From Pseudoalteromonas spongiae UST010723-006 (GTDB lineage: Bacteria > Pseudomonadota > Gammaproteobacteria > Enterobacterales > Alteromonadaceae): DNA of 64,000 nucleotides. This document shows positions 22,090 through 32,300 of the stretch, piece by piece; position 1 is the first letter of the stretch, and each line of letters opens with the position of its first letter. The stretch lies in contig NZ_CP011039.1 of the NCBI RefSeq assembly GCF_000238255.3, positions 2,963,001-3,027,000 on the forward strand. The letters are read 5' to 3'. A program made the position numbers and the translations under genes. The notes beneath the pieces are model-generated. The model did no database searches, had not been told where the DNA came from, and saw nothing but the letters and a program-made list of their open reading frames with translations.

Positions 22090-24222
22090 ATGAATTTAGC
22101 GAACACCAACAAAACAAAAAAATGGCTCACACTATCCAGCACTTTGTTGCTAGCGCTAAATTCATCATTTTTAACAGCCAGTGAGGACAATGACTTATTT
22201 AGCCTCTCATTAGAACAACTGCTCAATGTCGAGGTCTCTTCTGCGTCTCTAACAAAAGAGACACTGAGTGAGGCGCCTGTTCCGGTCACCGTAATTACCG
22301 CAAATATGATTTCGCAATCAGGTGCTCGCAACATTAAAGATTTGCTCGTCACCTATGTACCAAACATCACCCATGTTGAAGATCAAAATGAACCTAACAT
22401 TGCAGCTCGCGGGGTATTTACGTCTTCACAACAAAAAATATTATTCTTGATTGATGGCCACAGGCTAAACAGCCGAAGCTACTCAATGGCATCACCCGAC
22501 TACGCCATTAGCCTCGACAAAATAAAACAAATAGAAGTGCTAAGAGGGCCGTCGAGTTCAATTTATGGCAATGTGGCACTCACAGCCACCGTTAATATCA
22601 TTTTAAAATCAGCTACAGAGCTCGAAAACTCCAAACTAGCTGTAACTGTCGGGAATCAAGGGCATAAACAAGCCAGTGTAACCTATGATAAACAAGGTGA
22701 TAGCTGGGATTTACTGGCATGGGCACAAGTGTTTTCTGCAGAAGGTGAAACACACGCAATCTCCCCACAAGACAATTACTCACCCAACCCGATTGTTGAT
22801 GCAGAAGCGAACCTAGGAGCTTATCAAGACATCAATACATATGATATTGGCGCTAAACTTAACTACCAAGATTGGCGCATTTTCGCCAACACTAGACGCT
22901 CACATTATGTTGAACCCTTTACAACGGGCGGCCTTAGTGGCGAAGGTTATGTGTATGACAAAATCCGTAAATACCAAGGTACGGGACCAGGCTTTAGTTA
23001 CACCGCATCACACTTCAATGTAAATCACAGCGATACTTTATTTGATTGGCAGTGGCATCAAGAGCTTTATTTTGATCAAAATGAAGTAGATACGGTTGTG
23101 GTAACACAGCCAACAACCAATAATGCCCTTCGCGTTTATTGGCAGGAACGCTCTTCAGGGCTACTAACTCACCTCAGTAAACGTATTGGTAAATGGGATT
23201 ATTTGGTCGGTTTACAGCTAGATCATATGAAAGTAACCGATTCTGATTTCAAAGCATCGCTAAATGGTGAAGATTACCTTCCGGCTGATCAGCAAACACC
23301 ACTGTTAAAAGAAAGCAGCGAATCGATTTATTCAGTATTTGCACAAGTTAAATACAGATTGTCAGAACGTTGGCTGGCAAACGCAGGTGCAAGGTACGAT
23401 CAAAAAAATCGGATTGGCAGCGATAATATTGACGATTTTAGCCCACGTTTGGCGATTATTTACCAAGGGGAAAACGGCTATAATTTTAAAGCGTCTTATG
23501 CCACTTCGTTTGTCGACGCAACCTATTGGAACCGCTTTAGTACATTAAGCTCATTTCGTGGCGCGCAAACACTTAAACCCGAAAAGCTCGCCTCATTACA
23601 ACTAACACCTAGCATAAAGCTACCTGAACATCAGTTTTATGGCGCCGTTAATGTATTTTACAATCAGCTCGATGACTTTATCTTTCGCGATAATTACGCT
23701 GGTGCAAATGAGCCTAATTATTCTAATGCCGGTGACTTAACCACTTGGGGTGTAGAGTTAGAATCTCGTATTACCAAGCGTAATATTACATGGCATGCCA
23801 CTTTGGGTTATCAAGCGGTTATTGACTCTGAACGCTTTGCCACGAGCGGTGATGATATTAATAATGTACCTAGCATCACGGCAAACTTAGTTACCAGCTG
23901 GCCAATTTTTGAAGATGCAAATGCAAGCCTCACTGTGCGCTACATTGGTGAGCAAACATCACCCATTCATATTATTTCGAATGGCCAAGAAATTAGCGAT
24001 CCTTATCCAAATCAAGGTGCTAATTTTAATGCGCCTAATTATAAAGTCGATGACGTTATATTACTCAACGCAGCCCTTGATTATCAGTTAAGTAACAGCT
24101 TAAACCTAGCATTAACTGCGCATAACTTACTGGATGCCGAGTATCAGCAAGGGGGCACAACATTACACCCATACCCACAGGCAGGACGCAATGTTCGGGC
24201 AACATTGAGTTATGAGTTTTAG
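22090..24222 (+). CDS. TonB-dependent outer membrane receptor
   Basis: 710 residues. Signal peptide (to about 30), then a TonB-box/plug region (APVPVTVITANMISQSGARN, LLVTYVPNI, IKQIEVLRGPSSSIYGNVAL at about 140-165) and a 22-strand barrel ending in the terminal aromatic signature ATLSYEF. It belongs to the FepA/CirA-like receptors, but the ligand cannot be read from the sequence. No Fur box is visible upstream, so a siderophore role is not supported by regulation. No partner transporter genes are adjacent. Confidence 0.88.
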   Translation: MNLANTNKTKKWLTLSSTLLLALNSSFLTASEDNDLFSLSLEQLLNVEVSSASLTKETLSEAPVPVTVITANMISQSGARNIKDLLVTYVPNITHVEDQNEPNIAARGVFTSSQQKILFLIDGHRLNSRSYSMASPDYAISLDKIKQIEVLRGPSSSIYGNVALTATVNIILKSATELENSKLAVTVGNQGHKQASVTYDKQGDSWDLLAWAQVFSAEGETHAISPQDNYSPNPIVDAEANLGAYQDINTYDIGAKLNYQDWRIFANTRRSHYVEPFTTGGLSGEGYVYDKIRKYQGTGPGFSYTASHFNVNHSDTLFDWQWHQELYFDQNEVDTVVVTQPTTNNALRVYWQERSSGLLTHLSKRIGKWDYLVGLQLDHMKVTDSDFKASLNGEDYLPADQQTPLLKESSESIYSVFAQVKYRLSERWLANAGARYDQKNRIGSDNIDDFSPRLAIIYQGENGYNFKASYATSFVDATYWNRFSTLSSFRGAQTLKPEKLASLQLTPSIKLPEHQFYGAVNVFYNQLDDFIFRDNYAGANEPNYSNAGDLTTWGVELESRITKRNITWHATLGYQAVIDSERFATSGDDINNVPSITANLVTSWPIFEDANASLTVRYIGEQTSPIHIISNGQEISDPYPNQGANFNAPNYKVDDVILLNAALDYQLSNSLNLALTAHNLLDAEYQQGGTTLHPYPQAGRNVRATLSYEF

Positions 24223-24247
24223 CTCACCAAAATTTAGATGATAGCCA

Positions 24248-24601
24248 TTAGCCACCATCAGATACACTGCCCGACGCCGCAATAGCTGCTGTTGTCGCTG
24301 CCGTGGTTGCTGCAATAGCTGCATTACCCGCAACCGTTCCGCTTACAGACGCTGCGTGATTACCGACATCGATAATACATGTGCCGTAACCCAAGCCTTT
24401 TAGCGAATTAGTCCATATCTGTTCGCCTGTAGCTTTATCTAAACAAAATAAATGGCCAGAGGAAGATGCGTACACCTTGGTATTATCGCTACTTACTACA
24501 GTGATTACTCCTGATTTTAACTTTTTACGCCAAAGCTCACTGCCATCGTCTTTATTAATTGCAACAACATTTCCATTAATACCCAAAATAAGATAATTCA
24601 T
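24248..24601 (-). CDS. Short PQQ-like beta-propeller fragment protein
   Basis: 117 residues from the ATG at 24601, which has a strong AAAGGAGGG Shine-Dalgarno; the longer frame from 24661 is rejected. Two PQQ-type beta-propeller blades are recognisable (GNVVAINKDDGSELWRKKL and HLFCLDKATGEQIWTNSL), whereas a full propeller needs six to eight. The C terminus is an alanine/threonine-rich low-complexity tail (AAIAATTAATTAAIA). It may be a small stand-alone protein or the truncated end of a larger one; the good ribosome site suggests it is expressed. Function unknown. Confidence 0.65.
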   Translation of the reverse strand: MNYLILGINGNVVAINKDDGSELWRKKLKSGVITVVSSDNTKVYASSSGHLFCLDKATGEQIWTNSLKGLGYGTCIIDVGNHAASVSGTVAGNAAIAATTAATTAAIAASGSVSDGG

Positions 24602-24750
24602 AAACCCTCCTTTTAGTGTCAATACCAGCTTGCGCGATTTCATTGAAAAAGCAAAGACCATTCAACACTGCCATTCCCCACTCATCATTAAATCTGTTAT
24701 TTCATGTTAAAAAACGTTAGATTGAAGCCTGTTAAACAGGAGATGCAATT

Positions 24751-25668
24751 ATGGAACAGTTTGATATTACGATAATAATTGGCTTAGCCGTCGTATTTAT
24801 TATTTTAGCCCTAGGGGTAAAAATGGTGCCGCAAGGCTACACCTATACGGTAGAGCGTTTTGGTAAATACACCCGAACTTTACCGCCAGGCCTACAGTTA
24901 ATTATCCCATTGGTAGATACCATTGGCCGTAAACAAAATATGATGGAACAAGTACTTGATGTACCACCACAAGTAGTCATTTCATCAGACAACGCACAAG
25001 TTACTACCGATGCAGTATGTTTCTATCAAGTACTTGACCCAGTTAAAGCATCGTATGAAGTAAATGACTTAGAACGCGCTATGCGTAACCTAGTAATGAC
25101 CAACATCCGTGCAGTACTTGGTTCGATGGAGCTTGATGAAATGCTTTCGAACCGCGATCGGATTAATGGTTCACTGCTGGTAAAGGTAGATGAAGCAACC
25201 GATCCTTGGGGTGTAAAAGTAACCCGAATCGAAATCAAAGATATAGCACCACCAATGGACTTAGTGGATGCCATGGCTCGTCAGATGAAAGCCGAACGTG
25301 AAAAGCGTGCCAATATTTTAGAAGCTGAAGGTGAGCGTGAAGCAGCAATTAAGGTTGCCGAAGGTCAAAAACAAGCTGAAATTTTAAAAGCCGAAGGTCA
25401 ATTAGAAGCAGCTAAACGCGAAGCTGAAGCACGTGAACGTTTAGCGGCAGCAGAAGCCGAAGCAACTCGCTTAGTGTCTGATTCAATTCAAAATGGTGAC
25501 TCGCGTGCAATTAATTATTTCATCGCACAAAAGTACATGGAATCACTAGGTAAATTAGCCGAATCAGATAACAACAAGGTAATGATGATCCCACTAGAAG
25601 CAAGCAATATGCTCGGCTCGATTGCTGGTGTTGCTGAAATTGCAAAAGAAGCGTTTGGCAAGAAATAA
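24751..25668 (+). CDS. qmcA: SPFH/stomatin-like protein QmcA
   Basis: 305 residues: one N-terminal transmembrane helix (about 6-26), then the SPFH/Band 7 domain ([28 protein letters not shown], beginning near 28) and a long charged helix ([20 protein letters not shown]) that drives oligomerisation. Family members scaffold membrane microdomains and modulate FtsH. Its partner nfeD follows 65 bp later, the classic stomatin/NfeD pairing; a terminator-like hairpin lies in the gap. Confidence 0.93.
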   Translation: MEQFDITIIIGLAVVFIILALGVKMVPQGYTYTVERFGKYTRTLPPGLQLIIPLVDTIGRKQNMMEQVLDVPPQVVISSDNAQVTTDAVCFYQVLDPVKASYEVNDLERAMRNLVMTNIRAVLGSMELDEMLSNRDRINGSLLVKVDEATDPWGVKVTRIEIKDIAPPMDLVDAMARQMKAEREKRANILEAEGEREAAIKVAEGQKQAEILKAEGQLEAAKREAEARERLAAAEAEATRLVSDSIQNGDSRAINYFIAQKYMESLGKLAESDNNKVMMIPLEASNMLGSIAGVAEIAKEAFGKK

Positions 25669-25693
25669 ACATTACAAACATGTATACTTAACA

Positions 25694-25718
25694 ACAGCAC
25701 AGCTTGCCGCTGTGCTGT
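25694..25718 (+). terminator. Terminator-like hairpin between qmcA and nfeD
   Basis: ACAGCACAGC-TTGCC-GCTGTGCTGT is an exact 10-bp hairpin followed by GTTTTA, just upstream of the nfeD Shine-Dalgarno (TTAGGAG). The short T-run suggests partial termination or attenuation within the pair. Confidence 0.65.
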
Positions 25719-25733
25719 GTTTTAGGAGCAGTT

Positions 25734-26189
25734 ATGATTTCGGAACTATTAAATAATTTAGAACCATGGCACTGGTTATCACTCGGCTTATTGCTGCTTG
25801 GTGCCGAAGCATTAGGTGCATCTGGTTTTTTACTCGGTACGGCCATTGCTGCTTTTTTGCTTGCGATTATTAACGCGTTATTTGCAGAACTAAGCTGGCA
25901 AACACAAATTGTTTTGTTTGCACTGTCTGCGCTTGGCTTTTCTATCGCATACTGGAAATACTTTAAAGAATTTAACAACCGTTCTGACCACGGCCCACTG
26001 AATCAACGCGCAGCCAGCCTGATAGGCCGCGAACTGGTAGTTGAGCACGACTTAAGCGGTGGACATGGCCGTATTCAAATAGGCGATACGTTTTGGAAAG
26101 TGACATTTGAAGGTCAGATAAATAAAGGCAGCCGTATCAAGGTTGTCGATGCTGATAGCATGTGCCTGCAAATTACTACAATTAACTAA
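25734..26189 (+). CDS. NfeD-like membrane protein
   Basis: 151 residues from the ATG at 25734, with TTAGGAG upstream. Three hydrophobic helices (about 12-75) are followed by a small OB-fold domain (LIGRELVVEHDLSGGHGRIQ, DTFWKVTFEGQINKGSRIKV), the short NfeD1b architecture without a serine-protease domain. It partners the stomatin-like protein encoded upstream. The frame from 25704 would start inside the hairpin and is not favoured. Confidence 0.88.
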   Translation: MISELLNNLEPWHWLSLGLLLLGAEALGASGFLLGTAIAAFLLAIINALFAELSWQTQIVLFALSALGFSIAYWKYFKEFNNRSDHGPLNQRAASLIGRELVVEHDLSGGHGRIQIGDTFWKVTFEGQINKGSRIKVVDADSMCLQITTIN

Positions 26190-26220
26190 ACTAACCTGCA
26201 CTCGGGATAAATTACATTTC

Positions 26221-26907
26221 GTGAACAAAATACGATTGGCAAAATTTATTGCCGATGCTGGCGTGTGTTCAAGACGCCAAGCTTCTCGCTTAATTGACGA
26301 TAAATGCGTGCTCGTCAATGGTCGCCCAGCAAATCATATTGACCATGTTGATGCCAGTGATGTTATTGAGGTCAACGGTCAGCAGATTAAACCGGTTACA
26401 ACAAAGTCCTATTACGCGATTTATAAGCCGATTGGCGTTGACTGCAAGCTTATTGAGAGCGATCCCACTAGCCTAGTGCATTTACTGCCAAAACAAATCA
26501 GGCTGTTTCCAATCGGACGCTTAGATAAAGATTCTCACGGCTTATTACTGCTTACAAATGACGGAGAGCTGTGCCAACAACTCAATCATCCTGACTTTGA
26601 TAAAGAAAAAGAGTATATCGTCACCACGAGTAAACCTATTACCGATGAGTTTTGTCAGCAAATGATGAGTGGCGTGCCTGTAAAAGGCGTTATTACCCGC
26701 CGCTGTGAAGTTGAGCAAATCAGCGAAACGCAATTTCGTATTATATTAACGCAAGGGCTAAACCGTCAGATCCGCCGCATGACAAAATATTGTGGTAATT
26801 ATGTGATTGATTTAAAGAGAGTAAGAATAGCAAGTTTATCTCTTGCCGAGCTTAATCTTACACCCGGCAAGTACTGTGAAATAGCAAAAGCCCAAATTAC
26901 TTCCTGA
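26221..26907 (+). CDS. rluF: RluF-like 23S rRNA/tRNA pseudouridine synthase
   Basis: 228 residues from a GTG at 26221; an upstream extension to 26143 would overlap nfeD. The S4 RNA-binding domain comes first (RLAKFIADAGVCSRRQASRL), then the RsuA-type catalytic core with GRLDKDSHGLLLLTNDGEL, whose aspartate is the catalytic residue, and NRQIRRMTKYCG. The TDEFCQQMMSGVPVKG segment resembles E. coli RluF more than RsuA or RluB. The enzyme is shorter than E. coli RluF (290) because the C-terminal extension is absent. The assignment to RluF over RluE/RsuA is probable, not certain. Confidence 0.8.
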   Translation: MNKIRLAKFIADAGVCSRRQASRLIDDKCVLVNGRPANHIDHVDASDVIEVNGQQIKPVTTKSYYAIYKPIGVDCKLIESDPTSLVHLLPKQIRLFPIGRLDKDSHGLLLLTNDGELCQQLNHPDFDKEKEYIVTTSKPITDEFCQQMMSGVPVKGVITRRCEVEQISETQFRIILTQGLNRQIRRMTKYCGNYVIDLKRVRIASLSLAELNLTPGKYCEIAKAQITS

Positions 26908-27067
26908 ATCGAACATACATATAAAGACTTGCTATCAAACCACCCGGTAGTAACGCTTTTTCCATACCATTCATCGCTAGATAAGCCATAGTGCCAATAA
27001 AAAATACTGTCGTTACAATTACGTCTAAGTATTCCCAAGAAAGCTCTAAAAATTTATTGGTATTCAT
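26897..27067 (-). CDS. Small membrane protein, unknown
   Basis: 56 residues beginning MNTNKFLELSWEYLDVIV, with a central hydrophobic segment (VIVTTVFFIGTMAYLAM) and a second near the C terminus (ALLPGGLIASLYMYV) ending in RFRK. The ATG at 27067 has AAGGAATT upstream. It is convergent with the pseudouridine synthase gene and overlaps its end by 11 bp. It is easy to miss because of its size. No family recognised. Confidence 0.6.
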   Translation of the reverse strand: MNTNKFLELSWEYLDVIVTTVFFIGTMAYLAMNGMEKALLPGGLIASLYMYVRFRK

Positions 27068-27432
27068 AACAATTCCTTGCTGTTGTGCTAAACCAAATCA
27101 GGGGTTGATTCAAACATTAATAAAAAAGAGTAAGCTTTATATAAGCTGGGTGTAGCTTAGATTTTTTGACCGAAAAAACTTTGATCTAGAATAAAAAAAT
27201 AGACGAGCTAAGAAAAAATAAGCCGCAAAACTTGCGGCAAATCAACAATAGCATTGTGTGGAAAATATGTAGCAATGAGCGAGCTACAAAACAGAGTATA
27301 AAACAGTTATAAAAACCTGCCTGCGACATAATGTCGCACTTTTAATGAATTTTTTTCACATCCATGGCAATTCACCGACCTAGCCTAGCAATACCTGTTA
27401 ATATGCTATTTTGTTGATTAAGGTACTTATTA
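27068..27432. other. 365-bp non-coding region with two hairpins
   Basis: Spacer between divergent genes. It holds GCCGCAA-AAC-TTGCGGC at 27222-27238, which on the minus strand is followed by TTATTTTTT and so looks like a minus-strand terminator, and TGCGACA-TAA-TGTCGCA at 27322-27338. No coding gene supported. Confidence 0.55.
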
Positions 27433-28308
27433 ATGCTTTGGGTCTTCTTTACTGTGTTAGCAGCATTTATGCAAACGTTTCGCAATGGCCTGCAAAGTAA
27501 GTTAAGTAAAGATGTCAGCACGCTCGGTGTAACCTCAGCGCGTTTTTTATTTGCCACTCCGATAGCGCTTACCTACCTTGTTTTGCTCTATCAATTTGAG
27601 CCAATCGCCTACCCCGAGTTTAACCGTCAGTTCATAAGTTATGTTGCCATTGCTGCAGGCATGCAAATCCTTGCGACAGCACTTATGGTGGTTTTATTTA
27701 AACAACAAAATTTCGCAATTGGTGCTGGGCTGGCAAAAAGTGAGGCGCTTGTTGCCGCTATTTTAGGTGCATTATTTTTTGGTAGTGCACTTACACCGCT
27801 CGGTTGGTTTGGCGTGTTGATTGGCGCTTTGGCAGTATTTGTTTTAAGTGGATTAAAGTTCAATCAAGGCTTTCAATTAAAAACCGTGCTGATTGGTTTG
27901 GGCTGCGGCAGCGCATTTGCTTTAACCTCTCTTTCAGTACGTGAAGCCAGTATTGCCCTTGATTTACCATTCCCACACAGTGCTGCATGGGTATTACTCT
28001 GGGTATTAACACTGCAAAGTATCATTTTAATTGCGCACATTGCGATAAAAGAAAGGCATACATTTAGCAAATTAAAACAGCACTTGCCCACCACATTCGC
28101 CATTAGTGTAACGAGTTGTATTGGTTCAATCGGCTGGTTTAGTGCAATGAGTTTACAGTACGTCGCGTATGTTAAAACGCTGGGGCAAATAGAAGTACTG
28201 TTTACTATTTTACTTGCGATATTTTGGCTAAAACAAAAACCAAGCAAAAATGAGTTGCTCGGTTTAATACTCATTGCACTCGCTGCTATTTTAGTAATGT
28301 GGCAATAG
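27433..28308 (+). CDS. EamA/DMT-family transporter
   Basis: 291 residues with ten hydrophobic helices arranged as two EamA repeats, the standard drug/metabolite transporter topology. Family-like stretches include AGLAKSEALVAAILGALFFG in the first repeat and LGQIEVLFTILLAIFWLKQKP in the second. Probably an inner-membrane exporter of a small metabolite; the substrate cannot be assigned. Transcribed alone, convergent with the RND operon. Confidence 0.85.
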   Translation: MLWVFFTVLAAFMQTFRNGLQSKLSKDVSTLGVTSARFLFATPIALTYLVLLYQFEPIAYPEFNRQFISYVAIAAGMQILATALMVVLFKQQNFAIGAGLAKSEALVAAILGALFFGSALTPLGWFGVLIGALAVFVLSGLKFNQGFQLKTVLIGLGCGSAFALTSLSVREASIALDLPFPHSAAWVLLWVLTLQSIILIAHIAIKERHTFSKLKQHLPTTFAISVTSCIGSIGWFSAMSLQYVAYVKTLGQIEVLFTILLAIFWLKQKPSKNELLGLILIALAAILVMWQ

Positions 28309-28336
28309 CAAGTTAGAGGGCAGCTAAATCAATAAG

Positions 28337-29389
28337 CTAAATAACCAATTTTTCGCCAGCAGATAAACCCGAGATAATAATCACCAGATTATTATCAAGC
28401 TGCTGACCTAAACGCACAAATCGCTCGCTTACTTGATTGTTTTCCAATACCGACACTTTTGATAACTGACCAAATTGCTGAATATATCGCTTATCAATTG
28501 CGATAACATCGCGTGTGGCCTTATCAATACCCACCTTGGCATACATCCCAGGCATCAAACCCGAACCATCAAGATTATCACCCGCTAAATCGAGTTTAAC
28601 TTCAAAGCTGCGAGCTGCGCTGTCAGCAAGCGGCACAATTTCACTGATCCGCGCAGTTCTTACTTGCTGCAATGCCGATAGTTCCACTTGCAACGCTTGA
28701 CCTAAGGCTAGGGTTACCGCTTGGCTTTCAGGAATATAACTACTAATTTGAATACTGCTCGGATTGTAAAGCGCTACAACGGCTTGCCCCGGATTCACTA
28801 AATCCCCCGGTTCAACCATACGATCAACCACTTTACCTGCTATCGGTGCTATGATCTTGCTGTAAGCTAGCGTTACATTAGCTTGATCACGCTGCTGCTC
28901 GTAACTTAGTTTGGTTGCTCGTAATTGATCAAATGTAGACTGCACAGAATCCAGATCATTAACAGAGATCAACCCCTGCTCACGAAGCGCCTTATTACGT
29001 TTTAGTTGTAAAGACGCTTGCGTTAACTGAGCCGAAACGGCTTCAACCTGCGCTTCAATTTGACGCACTTGCGCTTTGAGATCTTGGTTGTCTAACTCAG
29101 CAATCACATCACCTGCTTGCACCATATCGCCAGCACGAACATTTACTGAGGTCACATTTGCTAAAATACGACTCGCTACTTGTGTGTTTTGCTTTGCAAT
29201 AAGGTTGGCTGGCAACCAAAGCCTATCGGTATAAGCGTAGGGTTCAATAGTGATAGTTTGCACATTTTGTAATTGAGGCGATGCTGTACTCGGCGCAATT
29301 TTGTCGCTGAAACCACCCGCCATCATAATGATCATTGCCACTAACGCGAGAATCGCAACAACCGGAATTAATAACGTTTTTTTTGTCAT
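28337..29389 (-). CDS. RND efflux periplasmic adaptor (membrane fusion protein)
   Basis: 350 residues. N-terminal signal-anchor (about 7-27), lipoyl halves (VNVRAGDMVQAGDVIAELDN near 80 and IAPIAGKVVDRMVEPGDLVN near 175) around a helical hairpin (LTQASLQLKRNKALREQGLI), then beta-barrel and membrane-proximal domains. It bridges the RND pump to an outer-membrane channel. It lies 3 bp downstream of the pump gene, in the same operon. No outer-membrane factor gene is adjacent, so a shared TolC is expected. Confidence 0.92.
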   Translation of the reverse strand: MTKKTLLIPVVAILALVAMIIMMAGGFSDKIAPSTASPQLQNVQTITIEPYAYTDRLWLPANLIAKQNTQVASRILANVTSVNVRAGDMVQAGDVIAELDNQDLKAQVRQIEAQVEAVSAQLTQASLQLKRNKALREQGLISVNDLDSVQSTFDQLRATKLSYEQQRDQANVTLAYSKIIAPIAGKVVDRMVEPGDLVNPGQAVVALYNPSSIQISSYIPESQAVTLALGQALQVELSALQQVRTARISEIVPLADSAARSFEVKLDLAGDNLDGSGLMPGMYAKVGIDKATRDVIAIDKRYIQQFGQLSKVSVLENNQVSERFVRLGQQLDNNLVIIISGLSAGEKLVI

Positions 29390-29392
29390 GAT

Positions 29393-32300
29393 TTATTGCT
29401 CCTGAGCGTCTTGCGCACTGTTTTTTGTGTCGTCGAAAACCAGATAGTAAACGGCGGGCACAATGATCAAACTGAATAAGGTAGAGGAAATAATGCCAAA
29501 GATAATCGCGAGCGCTAAACCACTAAATACGGGGTCAAGAATAATCACTAAATTACCAAGTAATGTGGTACCAGCGGTGAGCAATACTGGGCGCATGCGC
29601 ACACTGCCTGCCATTAATAGCGCTTCTTTTATCGCAGCACCTTGTGCACGTGCAGCACTTATAAATTCAACCAAAATAAGTGAATTGCGAACCACAATAC
29701 CGGCCAACGCTATCATGCCAATCATCGCAGTTGCGGTAAACAAAACAGGTTCAGGGCTCGCTGCAATCTCTCGCTCACCAAACTGATTCATTAACCAAAA
29801 GCCCGGCATAATACCAATTACAGTCAGCGGAATAGCCGACATAATAATACCCGACAACGCATAAGAACCGGTTTGTAAGCGTAAAATAAAGAAGATCCCC
29901 GTGAGCGCAAAAGCAAACGCGATACCCATATCTCTAAATACGCGCGCGGTTATTCTTAGCTCGCCTTCACCACTCCACGTAAGCCAGGTGCCTTGTGGAA
30001 TTGACCATAACTCACCACCACCGTTATTAAGATAATGACGTTCTTGCCAAGCAACATGGCTTGTTTGCTGATCGTTAAGTTGTTCACGTTGATCAGCATT
30101 AATATCTGCGACTACTTCCGCAGGCGCGCGGCCATTTAACTCGGCGGTGACATAAATCACTGACTGTAAGTCTTTACGATAAATAGGCTGAGTAACGTTC
30201 AACGTTTGGTACTGGCCTAATTCACTTAAGGCAACTAATGGTTGCGGCGCAGCTTCTAAACCAAGCCCTAAATCGGTTTGCGCAATGCCCTCTCGGCCAC
30301 GAATATACAGACCATCAAGCTCACTAGCTTGGTTGCGCGTTTGATAAGGTATGCGTAATTTTATTGCCAGCGGCTCAGCTTCATATTGATTGGCGATACT
30401 GCCAGCCTCTACGCCGAATCCTGCAATCATTAATGTGCGTTTAATATCTTCCGTTGCGATACCAGAAAGTGCGGCTTTTTCTTTATCTACCACAAAACGA
30501 TTAATCTGTTGCTTTGCCTGCATTGTGGTATCAACCTCCACTACATGTGGCTCACTTGCCAAACGCACCGCGATATTGCGTGCCGCTAATTGTTGCTGTT
30601 CGAGTGCAACAAATGGGTCACGGTATACCTCGGCAACTAACGTTGATAACACCGGTGGGCCAGGTGGTACTTCAACAACTTTTACATTCACGCCATCTTT
30701 ATTAAATGGCGCAAGTAATTCTCGTAAGCGTAAGACGACACCATGAGATTGATGTTCTCGTTCACTTTTATCTACCAGCAATACGCGTATTTCCGCGAGA
30801 TTTTCTCTCGTACGCATATAGTATTGGCGAACCATGCCGTTGAAGTCGATTGCACTGGGCTCACCGACATAAACGGCAACCGCTTTAACTTCCGCAACAC
30901 GCTTAACTTGTTGGGCAATTTCGCCAGAGAGCGCTGCACTTTGCTCTAGACTGGCTGACTCAGGTAAGTCGATAAGTATTTGCACTTCATTTTTATTATC
31001 GAAAGGCAATAATTTGAGCGGCACAGTGCGAAAAACAGGTAGTAATGCACTGGCAATGAAAAGCCCCAGCGTTAGCCATAACGCTGTTTTAGCACGCGAT
31101 TTCGACGCTAGAATTGGCGTTAAAATTTTATGGTATAGGTCGCCACTATTACTGCTTTCTTGTTGTTTAGTAGAATCTTTAAGTAATTTACTTGCTAACC
31201 AAGGAGTGACGAATAACGCAACCAAAGTAGACACAATCACACTAACTGGCACATTAAACGCCATCGGTGCCATATAAGGCCCCATCATGCCGGTAATAAA
31301 GGCCATTGGCACAAACGCCAAAACAATGGTTACGGTAGACATAATTAGAGCTGGGCGAATTTCGCTCATAGCGGCCACTATCTGACTCGTTTTACCGTCG
31401 CCTTTTAGCATAAAACGTTTAATGTTATCGATGCCGGTAATTGGGTCATCTACCAGTAAACCCAGTGATAAAATCAGCGCAAATAAGGTGACTCGGTTAA
31501 TGGTGTAACCAAAGGCCATGTCCAAAATAAGTGTTAAGCCATAACAAATCGGCACAGCTAAACCAACAACAATGGCAGGTCGCCAACCTAAAAAGACACC
31601 GATAAATACCACCACGGTAAATACTGCGAATGCTAATGACGAAACAAGGTTATTAACTTTTTCATTTGCCGTTTCGCCATAGTTTCTCAGTACTGCAACA
31701 TTGACATGTTTGGGTATCAGCTGCCCTTTTAACGCATTAATACTTTCTAGTACTTTGTTGGCAAGGTTAACAGCATTGCTGCCTGCTTGTTTCGCAATAC
31801 TAATCGTCACCATAGGGTGATCGGCTGAATTGGCACTTGCCTCGCTATACCACTGATAACTTGTTGCTTCGCTTGGTCCATCTTGAATTGTTGCAACATC
31901 CGATAAATACACGGGCTTACCATTTATTACGTTAACTACTAAATGATTTAATTCATCGCTTTGTCTAAATACATCACCCACCTCAAGCACTACAGATTCA
32001 CTATTCGATACCTGCACACCAACCGCTGCTAATTGGTTTGACACATTAATCGCGTTATAAACATCCATTACGGTTGTATTAAATGCAGCAAGATTAGTGG
32101 TATTTAAGTAAACTTGCATGCTGCGCTGGCGACCACCAATAACCTTTACTTCAGAGGTATCGTCTATCGCTTGTAAGTGAGTTGAAACTTCTTGTGCAAT
32201 GCGGCGTAATTCATAATCATCATAAAGTTGCGGCTGCTCACTCCATAAGCCGAGCATCATAATAGCTACATCATCAACTTCAATTGGCTTTACTTGCCAA

